Assembly (NCBI RefSeq): GCF_005250615.1
Contig: NZ_SULM01000008.1
Span: forward strand, 292,985 to 356,984
From: Pseudomonas rhizoryzae
GTDB lineage: Bacteria; Pseudomonadota; Gammaproteobacteria; Pseudomonadales; Pseudomonadaceae
Reading direction: 5' to 3'
DNA length: 64,000 nucleotides
The notes beneath the pieces are model-generated. The model ran no database searches and was not told the DNA's origin. It was given only the letters and a program-made list of their open reading frames with translations. Each line of letters starts with the position of its first letter. Position 1 is the first letter of the stretch. The position numbers were made by a program, and so were the translations under genes. Below, one piece after another: positions 46,824 to 56,657 of this stretch.

Positions 46824-46968
46824 CCCTCTCCCGGAGGGAGAGGGTGGAAACCGCTCGCGGAGGTCGGGTTGAGCGCAGCGAAGCCCAACGATTCCTCCGT
46901 CAGGCCGTCTCCCAGAGGGAGAGGGCAAACCGCTCGTGTAGGCTGGGTTGAGCGCAGCGAAGTCCAAC
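46824..46968. repeat. Two tandem copies of a ~65-base intergenic repeat
   Basis: Units at 46824-46889 and 46906-46968 share a CTCCC-GGAGGGAGAGGG palindrome, AAACCGCTCG and GGGTTGAGCGCAGCGAAG, the last also seen at the tips of the repeat island near 36.5 and 37.45 kb. The rest of the 533-base gap (46679-47211) holds the typA terminator and the upstream region of the esterase gene; I see no further gene. Confidence 0.72.
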
Positions 46969-47211
46969 AGCTCCGCCCCGGGGCCTTATCCTGCTGGTCA
47001 GGAGAAAGGACGGACCCGCAGGCTCGATCGGGCAACGCATCGTCCGGCTTGCCCTGGTGCCTTGCCAGCCCCTCTGATCCCGACCTTGCACCTCTGCAAT
47101 GAACGTCTCGTATTTTTTGTTCACATCGAGATACAACGTCATAAAAAGCGTCTAGCTTGAGCCTAACGCGCCCTGACGCGTGCTCCGATAACAACAATCA
47201 AGGATGCAGGC

Positions 47212-49149
47212 ATGACGCTTTCTCTCAGGCAACGCCTGCCGCTGGCCATCGCTCTGGCGACGGCCCTGGCGGCAACCGTACAGGCGGCTCCCAATCCCTA
47301 CAGTGGCTTCACCGTGTTCGGCGACAGCCTGCTGGATGCCGGGCAGTTTCCGGATACTGCGGTCACGGGCGCCAGTCTCAGATTCACCAACCGCGTCGGC
47401 CCCAGCTATAGCGCCGCCAGCGGCGCGGTGAGCGGACCGGTATCCTCGATCCTGCTTGGCCAGCAGTTGGGTTTCGATGCCCGGACCCTGGATGCCTCGA
47501 CCTCGGTGATCAATCGTCTACTGGGGCTCTCCGACGGCGACAACTGGGCTACCGGCGGCTACACCACGGCGCAGATCCGCGATTCCATCACGGCCACCAA
47601 TGGCTCGGTGGTGGCCGTGAGTGGCCTGACCCTGCGCACGCGCGACGGCTATCTGCCGGGCCTCGCCAGCCAGGGGCTCAGCCTCGATCCCAACACCCTG
47701 TTCTATATCAGCGGGGGCGGTAACGACTTCCTCCAGGGCCTGATCACTTCGCCGGCCAGCGCGGCGGCGGCGGCCAATCGCCTGGGGGATGGCGTCGCCG
47801 CGCTGCAGCAGGCCGGCGCTCGCTACATGATCGTCTGGCTGCTGCCCGACATCGGCCAGACCCCGGCGCTGGCCGGCTCGCCACAGCAGGCGGCCAGCTC
47901 GGCCCTGAGCAGGGTCTTCAACCAGGCGCTGGTCACGCGCCTGGCCGGCATCGATGCCGAGATCATTCCCCTGAACGTACCGCAGCTGTTCGCCGAAGTG
48001 GTGGCCGATCCCGCGCGCTATGGCCTGGCGGCTGGGCAGAATCTCACCGGTACCTGCTTCAGCGGTGACAACTGCGCGCGCAATACCACCTACGGCCTCG
48101 GCGCCGCGGCGGCGGACCCGAGCAAACTGCTGTTCAACGACCGCGTCCACCCGACCATCACCGGCCAGCGGTTGATCGCCGACTACGCCTATTCGCTGCT
48201 GGCCGCCCCCTGGGAGGTGACGCTGCTGCCGGAGATGGCCCAGGCGACCCTGAGGGCGCAGCAGGACGGCCTGCACCAGCGCTGGCTGGGCGACTGGCAC
48301 GCCTGGCAGCCGGTGGGACGCTGGCAGGGCTACGTGGATACCGGCGCGCGGCGGCTGGACGTCGATGACCAGCGCAGCACCGCCGGCGGCGATGGCAACG
48401 GCTACAGCCTGGACCTGGGCGGCAGCTATCGGCTCGATGACGCCTGGCGCATCGGCGTGGCGGCTGGGGTCTCGCGCCAGCACCTGGAAGTGGGCGCGGC
48501 CGATTCCGACTATCGCCTGAATAGCTATCTGCTCAGCGCCTTCGCCCAATACCAGGGTGAGCGCCTCTGGAGCGATCTCACCGCCACCGGTGGCCGGCTC
48601 GACTATGACGACCTGACCCGCCGCTTCGCCTTGGGGCCGACTACCCGTAGCGAGCGCGGCGATACCGCTGGTGACTTGCGCGCCCTCTCGGCACGCCTGG
48701 GCTACGACCTGGCGACAGCCGGCAGCGCCTGGCACCTGAGCCCTTATCTGAGCGCCGACTATGCCCGCGTCCAGGTGGATGGCTACCGTGAACGCGGCAA
48801 CGATGCCACGGCGCTGGAATTCGATGACCAGTCGAGTACCTCACGGCGCCTCGGGCTCGGTCTGCAAGGCCGCTGGCAATTCACCCCGGCCACGGCGCTG
48901 TTCGCCGATGTGGGCCGCGAACGGGAATTCGCCGATGGTACCCGCGATGTGACCCTGCGGCTGAACAGCGTCCCCGGCCTGGACTACACCCTGGAGGGCT
49001 ATCGACCGGACCGCGACCGCACGCGCTTGAGCCTGGGCGTGGTGCAGCGTCTGACGCCGGAGCTGACGCTGCGGGGCGGCTATACCTACGCCGGTGCTGG
49101 CGATAGCCATCAGCAGGGCGTGGGCCTGGGCCTGTCGCTGGACTTCTAG
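47212..49149 (+). CDS. estA: GDSL autotransporter esterase (EstA type)
   Basis: A 645-residue type Va autotransporter. The signal peptide (LPLAIALATALAATVQAAP) is followed by a GDSL passenger (about 30-335). The nucleophile is in TVFGDSLLDAGQF, the Gly block in YISGGGNDFLQG, and the Asp-His pair in NDRVHPTITGQRL. The C-terminal beta-barrel (about 370-645) ends in LGLSLDF, with the terminal Phe needed for BAM insertion. EstA displays esterase activity on the cell surface and affects rhamnolipid, motility and biofilm in P. aeruginosa. Its stop overlaps the convergent GGDEF-EAL gene by four bases. Confidence 0.94.
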   Translation: MTLSLRQRLPLAIALATALAATVQAAPNPYSGFTVFGDSLLDAGQFPDTAVTGASLRFTNRVGPSYSAASGAVSGPVSSILLGQQLGFDARTLDASTSVINRLLGLSDGDNWATGGYTTAQIRDSITATNGSVVAVSGLTLRTRDGYLPGLASQGLSLDPNTLFYISGGGNDFLQGLITSPASAAAAANRLGDGVAALQQAGARYMIVWLLPDIGQTPALAGSPQQAASSALSRVFNQALVTRLAGIDAEIIPLNVPQLFAEVVADPARYGLAAGQNLTGTCFSGDNCARNTTYGLGAAAADPSKLLFNDRVHPTITGQRLIADYAYSLLAAPWEVTLLPEMAQATLRAQQDGLHQRWLGDWHAWQPVGRWQGYVDTGARRLDVDDQRSTAGGDGNGYSLDLGGSYRLDDAWRIGVAAGVSRQHLEVGAADSDYRLNSYLLSAFAQYQGERLWSDLTATGGRLDYDDLTRRFALGPTTRSERGDTAGDLRALSARLGYDLATAGSAWHLSPYLSADYARVQVDGYRERGNDATALEFDDQSSTSRRLGLGLQGRWQFTPATALFADVGREREFADGTRDVTLRLNSVPGLDYTLEGYRPDRDRTRLSLGVVQRLTPELTLRGGYTYAGAGDSHQQGVGLGLSLDF

Positions 49150-51470
49150 AGCTGGCGCGACGGGTCCAGGCGCTGCCGCTGCCAGTCGCGCAGCTCGTCC
49201 AGGCGCCGTGGCGGGCAGACCAGGAAGCCCTGCAGCAGGTCGCAGCCCGCCTGTTGCAGGCAGAGCCGTTTGAGCTCGGTATCCACCCCTTCGGCGATGA
49301 CCTGGGCGTTGCGGGCATGGCAGAAGGCGACGAGGGCATCCAGGCTGGCCTGGTTACCGGGTTGGCTGAGGCGCTCGACGATGAGGCGGTCGAACTTGAT
49401 GGTATCGGCCGGATAGTCGGTAACCTGCTGGATGGAAGTATAGCCCACGCCGAAATCGTCGATGGCCACGCGAAAGCCCTCGGCACGCAGTTCATGCAGC
49501 AGCGCCAGGGTTCTTTCGTTGAGTTCGGCGGCGAAGGTCTCGGTGAATTCCAACTCCAGACGCCCTGGATCGACCTGGTGGTGGCGCACCCGCTCGCAGA
49601 GGTAGGGCACGATATCGGCCTGCTCTAGTTGCGCGGACGACAGGTTGATGGACAGCACCAGGTCGGCGCCCAGGGCCTGCTGCAGGGCTGGATACTCACG
49701 GCAGGCCTGGTCCACCACCCAGCGATCGATCCAACGGAAATGCCCGTGGCGCTCGGCGATGGGAATGAACTCCGCCGGGGACACGGCGCCCAGGCGGGGC
49801 GAATTCCAGCGCAACAGGGTTTCGGCGGAGCGCACCTGGCCGGCACTGTCGATGGCCGGCATGTAGACGAGATGAAATTCCTCGTCCGGATTCATCTGGC
49901 GCAGATACTCGTCCAGCAGGTCCTGGCGTCGCTGGCGTGCCGCCAGCTCGGCGGTGAAATGCGCCAGGCGATTACCGCCTTCGCCCTTGGCTCGGTACAG
50001 CGCCAGATCGGCCTGGGCCAGCAGGTCGGCCAGATCCAGCGGCGACTCGGGGGCGGCCAGGCCGATGCTCAGGGTCACCGCATAGCGCCGTTCGCCGACC
50101 AGGGTGCCGTTGTCGTAGTGCCGCTGCAGTTGTTCGCCCAGGGCCAGGGCATCGGCGGCCGCCTGCTGGCCACGGAGCAGGATGGCGAATTCGTCGCCCG
50201 CCAGGCGGGTGAAGACCACCTCGTTGCGCGCCTGGTAGGCCGGGAGCATCAGCTGTGTCTGCTGGGCCACGGCCTGCAGCAAGTCATCGCCCACCTCATG
50301 GCCGAATCTGTCGTTCACCAGCTTGAAATTATCCAGGCCGAAGTACAGCAGCGCGATGCTGCGGCCGTCCGGCTTTTCTCCCAGCCAGGACTCGCCCATC
50401 AGTTGGAAGTAGCGGCGATTGCCGATCTGGGTGAGGACGTCGGTACGCAAGGCCGTGCGCAACTGCGCCAGGATGGCCAGGTTGCTGTCGTGCAGGCGCT
50501 TCATGTTGGCGCCCAGATGGCCGATCTCGCCGGGTTCACGGCTGGCTTCGAGTGCCTGACGCTGGCCCTCCAAGACCTCGGTGAGCTGGCTGTCGAGCCG
50601 GGCGATGGGCCGGGTGATATGGCGCCGAATCAACACCACCAGGAGCAGGATGCAGGCGAGGGTCACCAGCAAGCCGCCGCTGAAATAGACGACCGCCAGG
50701 CGCCGCAACTGGTCGTTCAGGCGTTGTGGATCGGGAGTCAGCCGCACATAGAGGTCTGGGGCCAGGCGTTGGACGACGGTAAACCCACCGGCCTCGGCGG
50801 GCGGCGTGCGGCTGAATTCCAGTGGCGCGCCATAGGTTTGCTCGAGCGTTCGGCGCTGCGTTTCCACCCGGTCGGGACTGACCGCCAGTTGCAAGGTCAT
50901 CGCCAGATCGCGTTGGCCGAGCAGCGGCGGGCCGCTGGTACTGGGCAGCAGCGAGGTGGTCGCGACGAGGAGCGACTGGCCCTGCTCGTCGCTGAGGTAG
51001 TCGCGTCGCTCCAGGGCGCCGTTTGGATTGCGAACCAGGCGTGCGAGCAACTGCCGTTGGGCCTGGCCCAGTTGCGCGAAGGGATCGTCGCTACGCTCGT
51101 AGTAGTAGACCAGGCTCAGGTCCGGGCGGACGATCGCCAGCGAAATCCGGGTGGGCGCATCGTTGCCGGCCAGTTGCTGGACGGCCAGTTGCAGCTGGGT
51201 CCCCAGGGCTTCGTTGCGATAGGGAACGTCCGGCTGCCGCAGGAAATTGCCCAGCGCCGCGCTGTTGGACAGGGCATAGAGCAGGTTGCGGCTGAAGTGG
51301 TCGTACTCGCGATAGGTGTTCTCCAGCGCCGCCAGATCATGGTTGAGCCGAGAGCGCTCGAGACCGATCACGGCTTCGCGTTGCACCCTGTAGCCCAGTC
51401 CGGCCAGCGTCAGGCAGCAGAGCAACACGACCGGCAGGATCAGCAGCAGGGTGCGCTTATTCAGATTCAT
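49146..51470 (-). CDS. Membrane GGDEF-EAL protein, possible polyamine-responsive c-di-GMP enzyme
   Basis: A 774-residue protein. TM1 (LLLILPVVLLCCLTLAGLGY), a periplasmic region (about 35-270), TM2 (GGLLVTLACILLLVVLIRRH), HAMP, GGDEF (about 345-505) and EAL (about 520-770). The GGDEF signature is AGDEF and no RxxD inhibitory site is visible. In the EAL part the first motif is ETL rather than EAL, but the metal-binding residues appear kept: SINLSS, ELEFTET, IDDFGVGYTS, IKFDR, AEGVDTE. It may therefore be mainly a phosphodiesterase. Its start overlaps the PotD-like gene by 14 bases. Confidence 0.92.
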   Translation of the reverse strand: MNLNKRTLLLILPVVLLCCLTLAGLGYRVQREAVIGLERSRLNHDLAALENTYREYDHFSRNLLYALSNSAALGNFLRQPDVPYRNEALGTQLQLAVQQLAGNDAPTRISLAIVRPDLSLVYYYERSDDPFAQLGQAQRQLLARLVRNPNGALERRDYLSDEQGQSLLVATTSLLPSTSGPPLLGQRDLAMTLQLAVSPDRVETQRRTLEQTYGAPLEFSRTPPAEAGGFTVVQRLAPDLYVRLTPDPQRLNDQLRRLAVVYFSGGLLVTLACILLLVVLIRRHITRPIARLDSQLTEVLEGQRQALEASREPGEIGHLGANMKRLHDSNLAILAQLRTALRTDVLTQIGNRRYFQLMGESWLGEKPDGRSIALLYFGLDNFKLVNDRFGHEVGDDLLQAVAQQTQLMLPAYQARNEVVFTRLAGDEFAILLRGQQAAADALALGEQLQRHYDNGTLVGERRYAVTLSIGLAAPESPLDLADLLAQADLALYRAKGEGGNRLAHFTAELAARQRRQDLLDEYLRQMNPDEEFHLVYMPAIDSAGQVRSAETLLRWNSPRLGAVSPAEFIPIAERHGHFRWIDRWVVDQACREYPALQQALGADLVLSINLSSAQLEQADIVPYLCERVRHHQVDPGRLELEFTETFAAELNERTLALLHELRAEGFRVAIDDFGVGYTSIQQVTDYPADTIKFDRLIVERLSQPGNQASLDALVAFCHARNAQVIAEGVDTELKRLCLQQAGCDLLQGFLVCPPRRLDELRDWQRQRLDPSRQL

Positions 51471-52491
51471 GCCGACCTACCAAGGCGCTGCCGATTCTTT
51501 GCCGGGTCTGGAAGGTGTCGGCAGGCCCTTCACGGAACACCTGGCTACGGGCGAGTACCTCGTTGGGCGGAAACAGGCTGGGATCCTGGCGCAGCTCCGT
51601 GGGCAGCAGGCGCAAGGCGCCGGCGTTGGGCGTCGCCAGGTGCAGCTCCACGGTGGCCAGCAGGGCGTTGCGCGGCTCGTTGAGGAAGTCGATGAAGCGC
51701 CAGGCGGCCGCCTGGTGGGTGGAGTTGCTGAGCACCGCCACGCAGTCTACCCAGAGCAGGGTACCCTCGCGCGGCGTGGTGAAGCGCCAGGGCTGACCCT
51801 GGGTTGCCGCGTTGAGCAGGTGCTGATCGCCGCTGTAGCCCAGCGCCAGGTCGATGCGGTCGCTGTAGGCCGGGTTGTGCAGGGCACTGACCACGTATTG
51901 ATAGGTGAGGACCGCCGGCGCCTGGGCCTTGAGCAGGGCGAAGCTGCGCCTGAGCAGCTCGGGGTCGTCGCTGTTGATGGCGGCGCCCAGGGTGATCAGT
52001 GGGGCGACCAGCAGGTCGTCGTGGTCTTCGAGCATGGCGATGCGTTTGCGCAGGGCCGGCTCAGGCTGCAGCAGGGGTTGCCAGGAGTCGGGTGCCTTGG
52101 CCAGACGATCGCTGCGGTAAAGCAGGCCCAGGGTACCCCAGACATAGGGGACGGCGTAATCGCCGCAGCTTTGGCGCCAACGGGGATCGAGCTCGGCCAG
52201 GTGGGGCAGACGGCGTGGGTCGATGCGGGCCAGCAGGCCGTCCTGGCCGAGGCGGGTGGCGCTGACCTCGTTGATCACCACCAGGTCGAGATCGGCATCG
52301 CCCCGCGCCAGGGTGGCGTCGCGTACGTCGCTGCTGTCGAAATGGATCTCCTGCAGCGGCTGATTGGCCTTGGCCCAGCGTTGCAGCAGGGTATCGCTGA
52401 AATAGCCTTCCCAGGTATAGAGCCGCAAGGGCTCCGCGTTCAGCTGGAGCGGCAGCCAGAGCAGCAACAGCAGCATCCGTCTTGGGTGCAT
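51457..52491 (-). CDS. PotD-like periplasmic binding protein, possible polyamine sensor
   Basis: A 344-residue protein with signal peptide (MLLLLLWLPLQLNAE). The mature part begins PLRLYTWEGYFSDTLLQRW, like the spermidine/putrescine-binding family (PotD/PotF), with DSSDVRDATLARGDADLDLV, YAVPYVWGTLGLLYRSDRL and FIDFLNEPRNALLATVELHL. No ABC permease or ATPase gene is near. It overlaps by 14 bases the GGDEF-EAL gene that follows, a pairing also known for NspS-MbaA of Vibrio cholerae, so a sensor role is likely (inference). Confidence 0.88.
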   Translation of the reverse strand: MHPRRMLLLLLWLPLQLNAEPLRLYTWEGYFSDTLLQRWAKANQPLQEIHFDSSDVRDATLARGDADLDLVVINEVSATRLGQDGLLARIDPRRLPHLAELDPRWRQSCGDYAVPYVWGTLGLLYRSDRLAKAPDSWQPLLQPEPALRKRIAMLEDHDDLLVAPLITLGAAINSDDPELLRRSFALLKAQAPAVLTYQYVVSALHNPAYSDRIDLALGYSGDQHLLNAATQGQPWRFTTPREGTLLWVDCVAVLSNSTHQAAAWRFIDFLNEPRNALLATVELHLATPNAGALRLLPTELRQDPSLFPPNEVLARSQVFREGPADTFQTRQRIGSALVGRHESE

Positions 52492-52584
52492 CTTGGTCTT
52501 CCAGGCGATAGCGAACAGTCATGACGGCGCGCGCCTGGCGTGCACCGTTCTTCCTATAACACTTAGGAGCCTAGACGAACCTGG

Positions 52585-53211
52585 TTAGTTTATCGGCGAC
52601 GACGTCTGAGCGTGCAGATCGGTTCGGGTGTAGGGCCGATCGCTGCCGGCGGCCAGGGTGCCGAGATCCTGCATCAGGTTGTGGGTGGGCGCGCGTAGCC
52701 CGTGCAGCAGCACCAGCGGCAGCAGCAGGCTCGCCACCAGGGCGAGCGTCTGGCGCCGCGGCAGCAGGATCTGGGCCGGCAGCAGACGCAGGCTTAGCGC
52801 CGCGACCACCAAGCCGAGCAGGGTGCCGGTGATGGCCTCTGACGGCGAGTGATAGCCCAGGCGCACCCGCGAATAGGCCACCAGCACGGCGGCCCCGACG
52901 CCGAGCCAAGGCGCCAGGAGGCGCAGGCGCCCCTGCCCGAACAGCAGCCAGGCCAACACTGGCAAGACGCTGGCGGCCTGCATGGAGTGGCCGCTGAAAC
53001 CGGTGAAGTCCAGTTCCCGGCTACCGATGCCCCAGCCGAAGAAGGCGATCTTGGTCGCGGCGGTGAGCAGGCAGGCCAGGGCGAACAGGCCGAACCACAG
53101 CAGCAGGGCGCGCAGACCGCTGCCCAGCGCCAGCCAGAGACCGATGAGCAGGGCGCAGGGCAGCATCACGGCGGCGTCGCCGAAGTTGGTGATGAAGGGC
53201 CAGATACTCAT
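52585..53211 (-). CDS. PAP2 superfamily phosphatase (copy 1)
   Basis: A 208-residue membrane protein with about six helices. PAP2 motifs: K in TKIAFFGWGIGSRELDFTG, motif 2 FTGFSGHSMQAAS and motif 3 YSRVRLGYHSPSEAITG. The motif-3 position usually filled by Asp is Glu here, as in its neighbour. Such enzymes remove phosphate from lipid phosphates or undecaprenyl pyrophosphate at the periplasmic face. It shares the start WPFITNFGDAAVMLPCALLI with copy 2, so the pair arose by duplication. Confidence 0.88.
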   Translation of the reverse strand: MSIWPFITNFGDAAVMLPCALLIGLWLALGSGLRALLLWFGLFALACLLTAATKIAFFGWGIGSRELDFTGFSGHSMQAASVLPVLAWLLFGQGRLRLLAPWLGVGAAVLVAYSRVRLGYHSPSEAITGTLLGLVVAALSLRLLPAQILLPRRQTLALVASLLLPLVLLHGLRAPTHNLMQDLGTLAAGSDRPYTRTDLHAQTSSPIN

Positions 53212-53331
53212 GGGCGGGGCTCTCGCTCGAGGCGCGCAAGACCGCGCCAGGGGACTACAGAGAAGACGAAAGCGCCCATGGTAACGCTGGCGTCGCCCCG
53301 CCTGCCAGCATCTGGCCCGCGGCTGTCCGCG

Positions 53332-53961
53332 TCAGTTCTGCAGCGGCGCCACCCCGGCCCGCTGGTGCGCGCGGGTCCAGGGGTTCTGTTCGTCGGCGAA
53401 TTTCACCGCCAGGCGTTCCAGTACCCGCTGCGTCGGGGCGTTGGTGCCGTGCAGCAAGAGCAGCGGCAGCAGCAGTAGACTCGCGCCCAGGGCGGCCTGG
53501 CGCGGTTTGAGCACCACCTGCTGGCCGCGTAGCAGCCAGAGCAGACTGCCGCTGGCGGCATAGCCGATGGGCAGGCCGGTCACCACTTCCGATACCGAGT
53601 GATAGCCCAGTACCACTCGAGAGATGGCGATGAGCAGCGCGAATACCGCGCCGATGGCCGCCGCGGTCAGCCGTAGCGCTGGCCGCGCCCGGCCAGCCAG
53701 CAGCCAGCCGAGCACCGGCAGCACACTGCCCACCAGCATGGAGTGGCCACTGAAACCGGTGAAGTCCAGGCGCGGAATGCCCAGTCCCCAGCCGAAGAAG
53801 GCGACCTTGGACAGGGCCACGAGGAGACTCGCGGCACCGAACAGCAGCAACCAGAGCGACGCCGCCCGCGCGGACAGGCCGGCCAGCAGCCACAGCGCGA
53901 TGAGCAGGGCGCAGGGCAGCATCACCGAGGAATCGCCGAAATTGGTGATGAACAGCCACAT
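53332..53961 (-). CDS. PAP2 superfamily phosphatase (copy 2)
   Basis: A 209-residue membrane protein with motifs SKVAFFGWGLGIPRLDFTGF, SGHSMLVGSVLP and ISRVVLGYHSVSEVVTG. The ATG at 53961 gives MWLFITNFGDSSVMLPCALL, in register with copy 1; a longer frame reaching 54099 is rejected. It is 120 bases upstream of copy 1 on the same strand and downstream of the metK terminator. Confidence 0.88.
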   Translation of the reverse strand: MWLFITNFGDSSVMLPCALLIALWLLAGLSARAASLWLLLFGAASLLVALSKVAFFGWGLGIPRLDFTGFSGHSMLVGSVLPVLGWLLAGRARPALRLTAAAIGAVFALLIAISRVVLGYHSVSEVVTGLPIGYAASGSLLWLLRGQQVVLKPRQAALGASLLLLPLLLLHGTNAPTQRVLERLAVKFADEQNPWTRAHQRAGVAPLQN

Positions 53962-54085
53962 GGATGAGCAGACTCCTGTAAACGACGAGGCATTCTGACC
54001 GCTTGAGACCCAGAGGTTGCATCGCGCGTGCCAGCCTGTGGACTGGCGCAAGAAAGCGCTGGGACACCTTTGGCAGACCCAGAAA

Positions 54086-54119
54086 AAAGCCCCGGGCACC
54101 AGAGGTGGCCGGGGCTTTC
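54086..54119 (-). terminator. Terminator of metK
   Basis: AAAGCCCCGG pairs with CCGGGGCTTT across a 13-base loop; on the minus strand a run of six T follows. It starts 14 bases past the metK stop. Confidence 0.85.
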
Positions 54120-54132
54120 GTCGTGGGGCGCT

Positions 54133-55323
<1,191 letters not shown>

Positions 55324-55439
55324 CGAACGGTTCCTAAATTACCAAGGGGTAGGGGCCCGAAGGCCGGTCGAGACAGCAGTTTCCTTGCTGGACATGACGC
55401 CCGTGGGCGCCCGGTCCGCCCGCCATTGGCCGCTCGGCC

Positions 55440-56438
55440 TCATGACGGGGTGTTTCCCTGATCCGGGCGCGCGAATTGCCGCACCTGGATCTGAAAGCCA
55501 TTGCGCAGGCCGAGGTAGAGGCTTTCGCCGGCTACCAGACCCGCGGCCTGTGCCCAGCGCGCCAGTTCGTCCTGGTCGAAGCCGAGCCAGAGATCGCCAC
55601 AGGCGTCCCGTGCCCAGGCCTGGTCGTGGGGGCAGAGGTCGGTGATCACCAGGCTGCCGCCGGGGGCCACGCACAGCGCCAGGCGTTGCAATGCAGCTGC
55701 CGGCGCGGCCAGGTGATGCAGGACCATGTTGAGCACCACGCAATCGGCGCGGGGCAGCGGCTCGGCCAGGGCATCGGCCAGTTGCAGCTCGACGTTGGCG
55801 AGGCCGTCGCGCTGGCAGCGCTGACGGGCCAGTTCGAGCATGGCCGGGCTGTTGTCCACCGCCAGCACCTGGGCGAAGCGCTGGGCCAGGTCGGGCAGGA
55901 AGGCACCGTCGCCCGGTCCCACTTCCAGCGCGCAACCGCGCGGATCCAGCGCCAGGGCATCGAGCAGGCTGAGCAAGCCATCGCGATACTGCGGCAGGCT
56001 GGCGATGAGGTCCTGCTGGGCCTGGAATTTCTCCGCCACCCGGGCGAAGAAGTCACGACTCACCGCCGCACGCTGGGCATGCACCTCGCCGATCCGCGCC
56101 TGCACCGGCGTCGGCAGGGGCAGGGCATCCACCTCTTCGAGCAGCGCGGCGTGCAGCGCACCGCCCAGGCTACCCGGGCGTGGCAGGGCGCGGCGATAGA
56201 AGATGGCATTGCCTTCCCGGCGAGTTGCCACCAGCTTGGCCTGGGCCAGCACCTTGAGGTGGTGGCTGATGCCGGACTGGCCGGTAGCGAAGATCTGCGC
56301 CAGCTCCAGCACGCCGAAGGAGGCACTGTGCAGGGCGCGCAGGACGTTCAGGCGCAGGGGATCGCCGCCGGCCTTGCACAGGGCGGCGAGGGTGTCACCT
56401 GGATCTCGGCCGAGCGCCGGCACGCGGAGCGGATTCAT
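55440..56438 (-). CDS. ArsR-family regulator fused to a SAM-dependent methyltransferase
   Basis: A 332-residue two-domain protein. The N-terminal winged helix (about 15-95) has GGDPLRLNVLRALHSASFGV and GQSGISHHLKVLAQAKLVAT. The C-terminal class I methyltransferase (about 145-320) has the SAM motif I CALEVGPGDGAFLPDLAQ and VLNMVLHHLAAP. No ArsR metal-binding CxC motif is present. In this context a regulator sensing SAM or SAH and controlling methionine-cycle genes is plausible (inference), as for SahR-type ArsR proteins. A perfect palindrome lies 43 bases upstream of its start. Confidence 0.9.
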   Translation of the reverse strand: MNPLRVPALGRDPGDTLAALCKAGGDPLRLNVLRALHSASFGVLELAQIFATGQSGISHHLKVLAQAKLVATRREGNAIFYRRALPRPGSLGGALHAALLEEVDALPLPTPVQARIGEVHAQRAAVSRDFFARVAEKFQAQQDLIASLPQYRDGLLSLLDALALDPRGCALEVGPGDGAFLPDLAQRFAQVLAVDNSPAMLELARQRCQRDGLANVELQLADALAEPLPRADCVVLNMVLHHLAAPAAALQRLALCVAPGGSLVITDLCPHDQAWARDACGDLWLGFDQDELARWAQAAGLVAGESLYLGLRNGFQIQVRQFARPDQGNTPS

Positions 56439-56480
56439 GGGGCGCTAGTCTAGAGACCCGTCGAACCCCTCGCAAGAAAA

Positions 56481-56500
56481 GCATCAAAAAGTTTTGATGC
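56481..56500. promoter_or_regulatory. Perfect palindrome, candidate operator of the ArsR-methyltransferase
   Basis: GCATCAAAAAGTTTTGATGC: two 9-base arms around a central AG, in the 219-base gap between the ArsR-methyltransferase gene and the divergent pqi operon. Its position suits autoregulation. I did not find a second copy upstream of metK or tkt. Confidence 0.55.
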
Positions 56501-56657
56501 TGGCCGGGCGCTTGCGCGGGCAGGCAGATCGGCAGCGAGCTAGGTAAGATGCCACCGCCAGTCGCCTGACCATCGTTGCGCTCCGTGCGGTAACTCCGGG
56601 GGCGCTAACGCGTCAAAGATGCAGAATTCGTTCAGGGAGCGCCATCCAGGCCGTCTC

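Noticed and set aside
55324..55439. SAM riboswitch or second copy of the ArsR palindrome in the metK leader
   Set aside because: No GCATCAAAA-type arms and no recognisable riboswitch core were found in the 116 bases.
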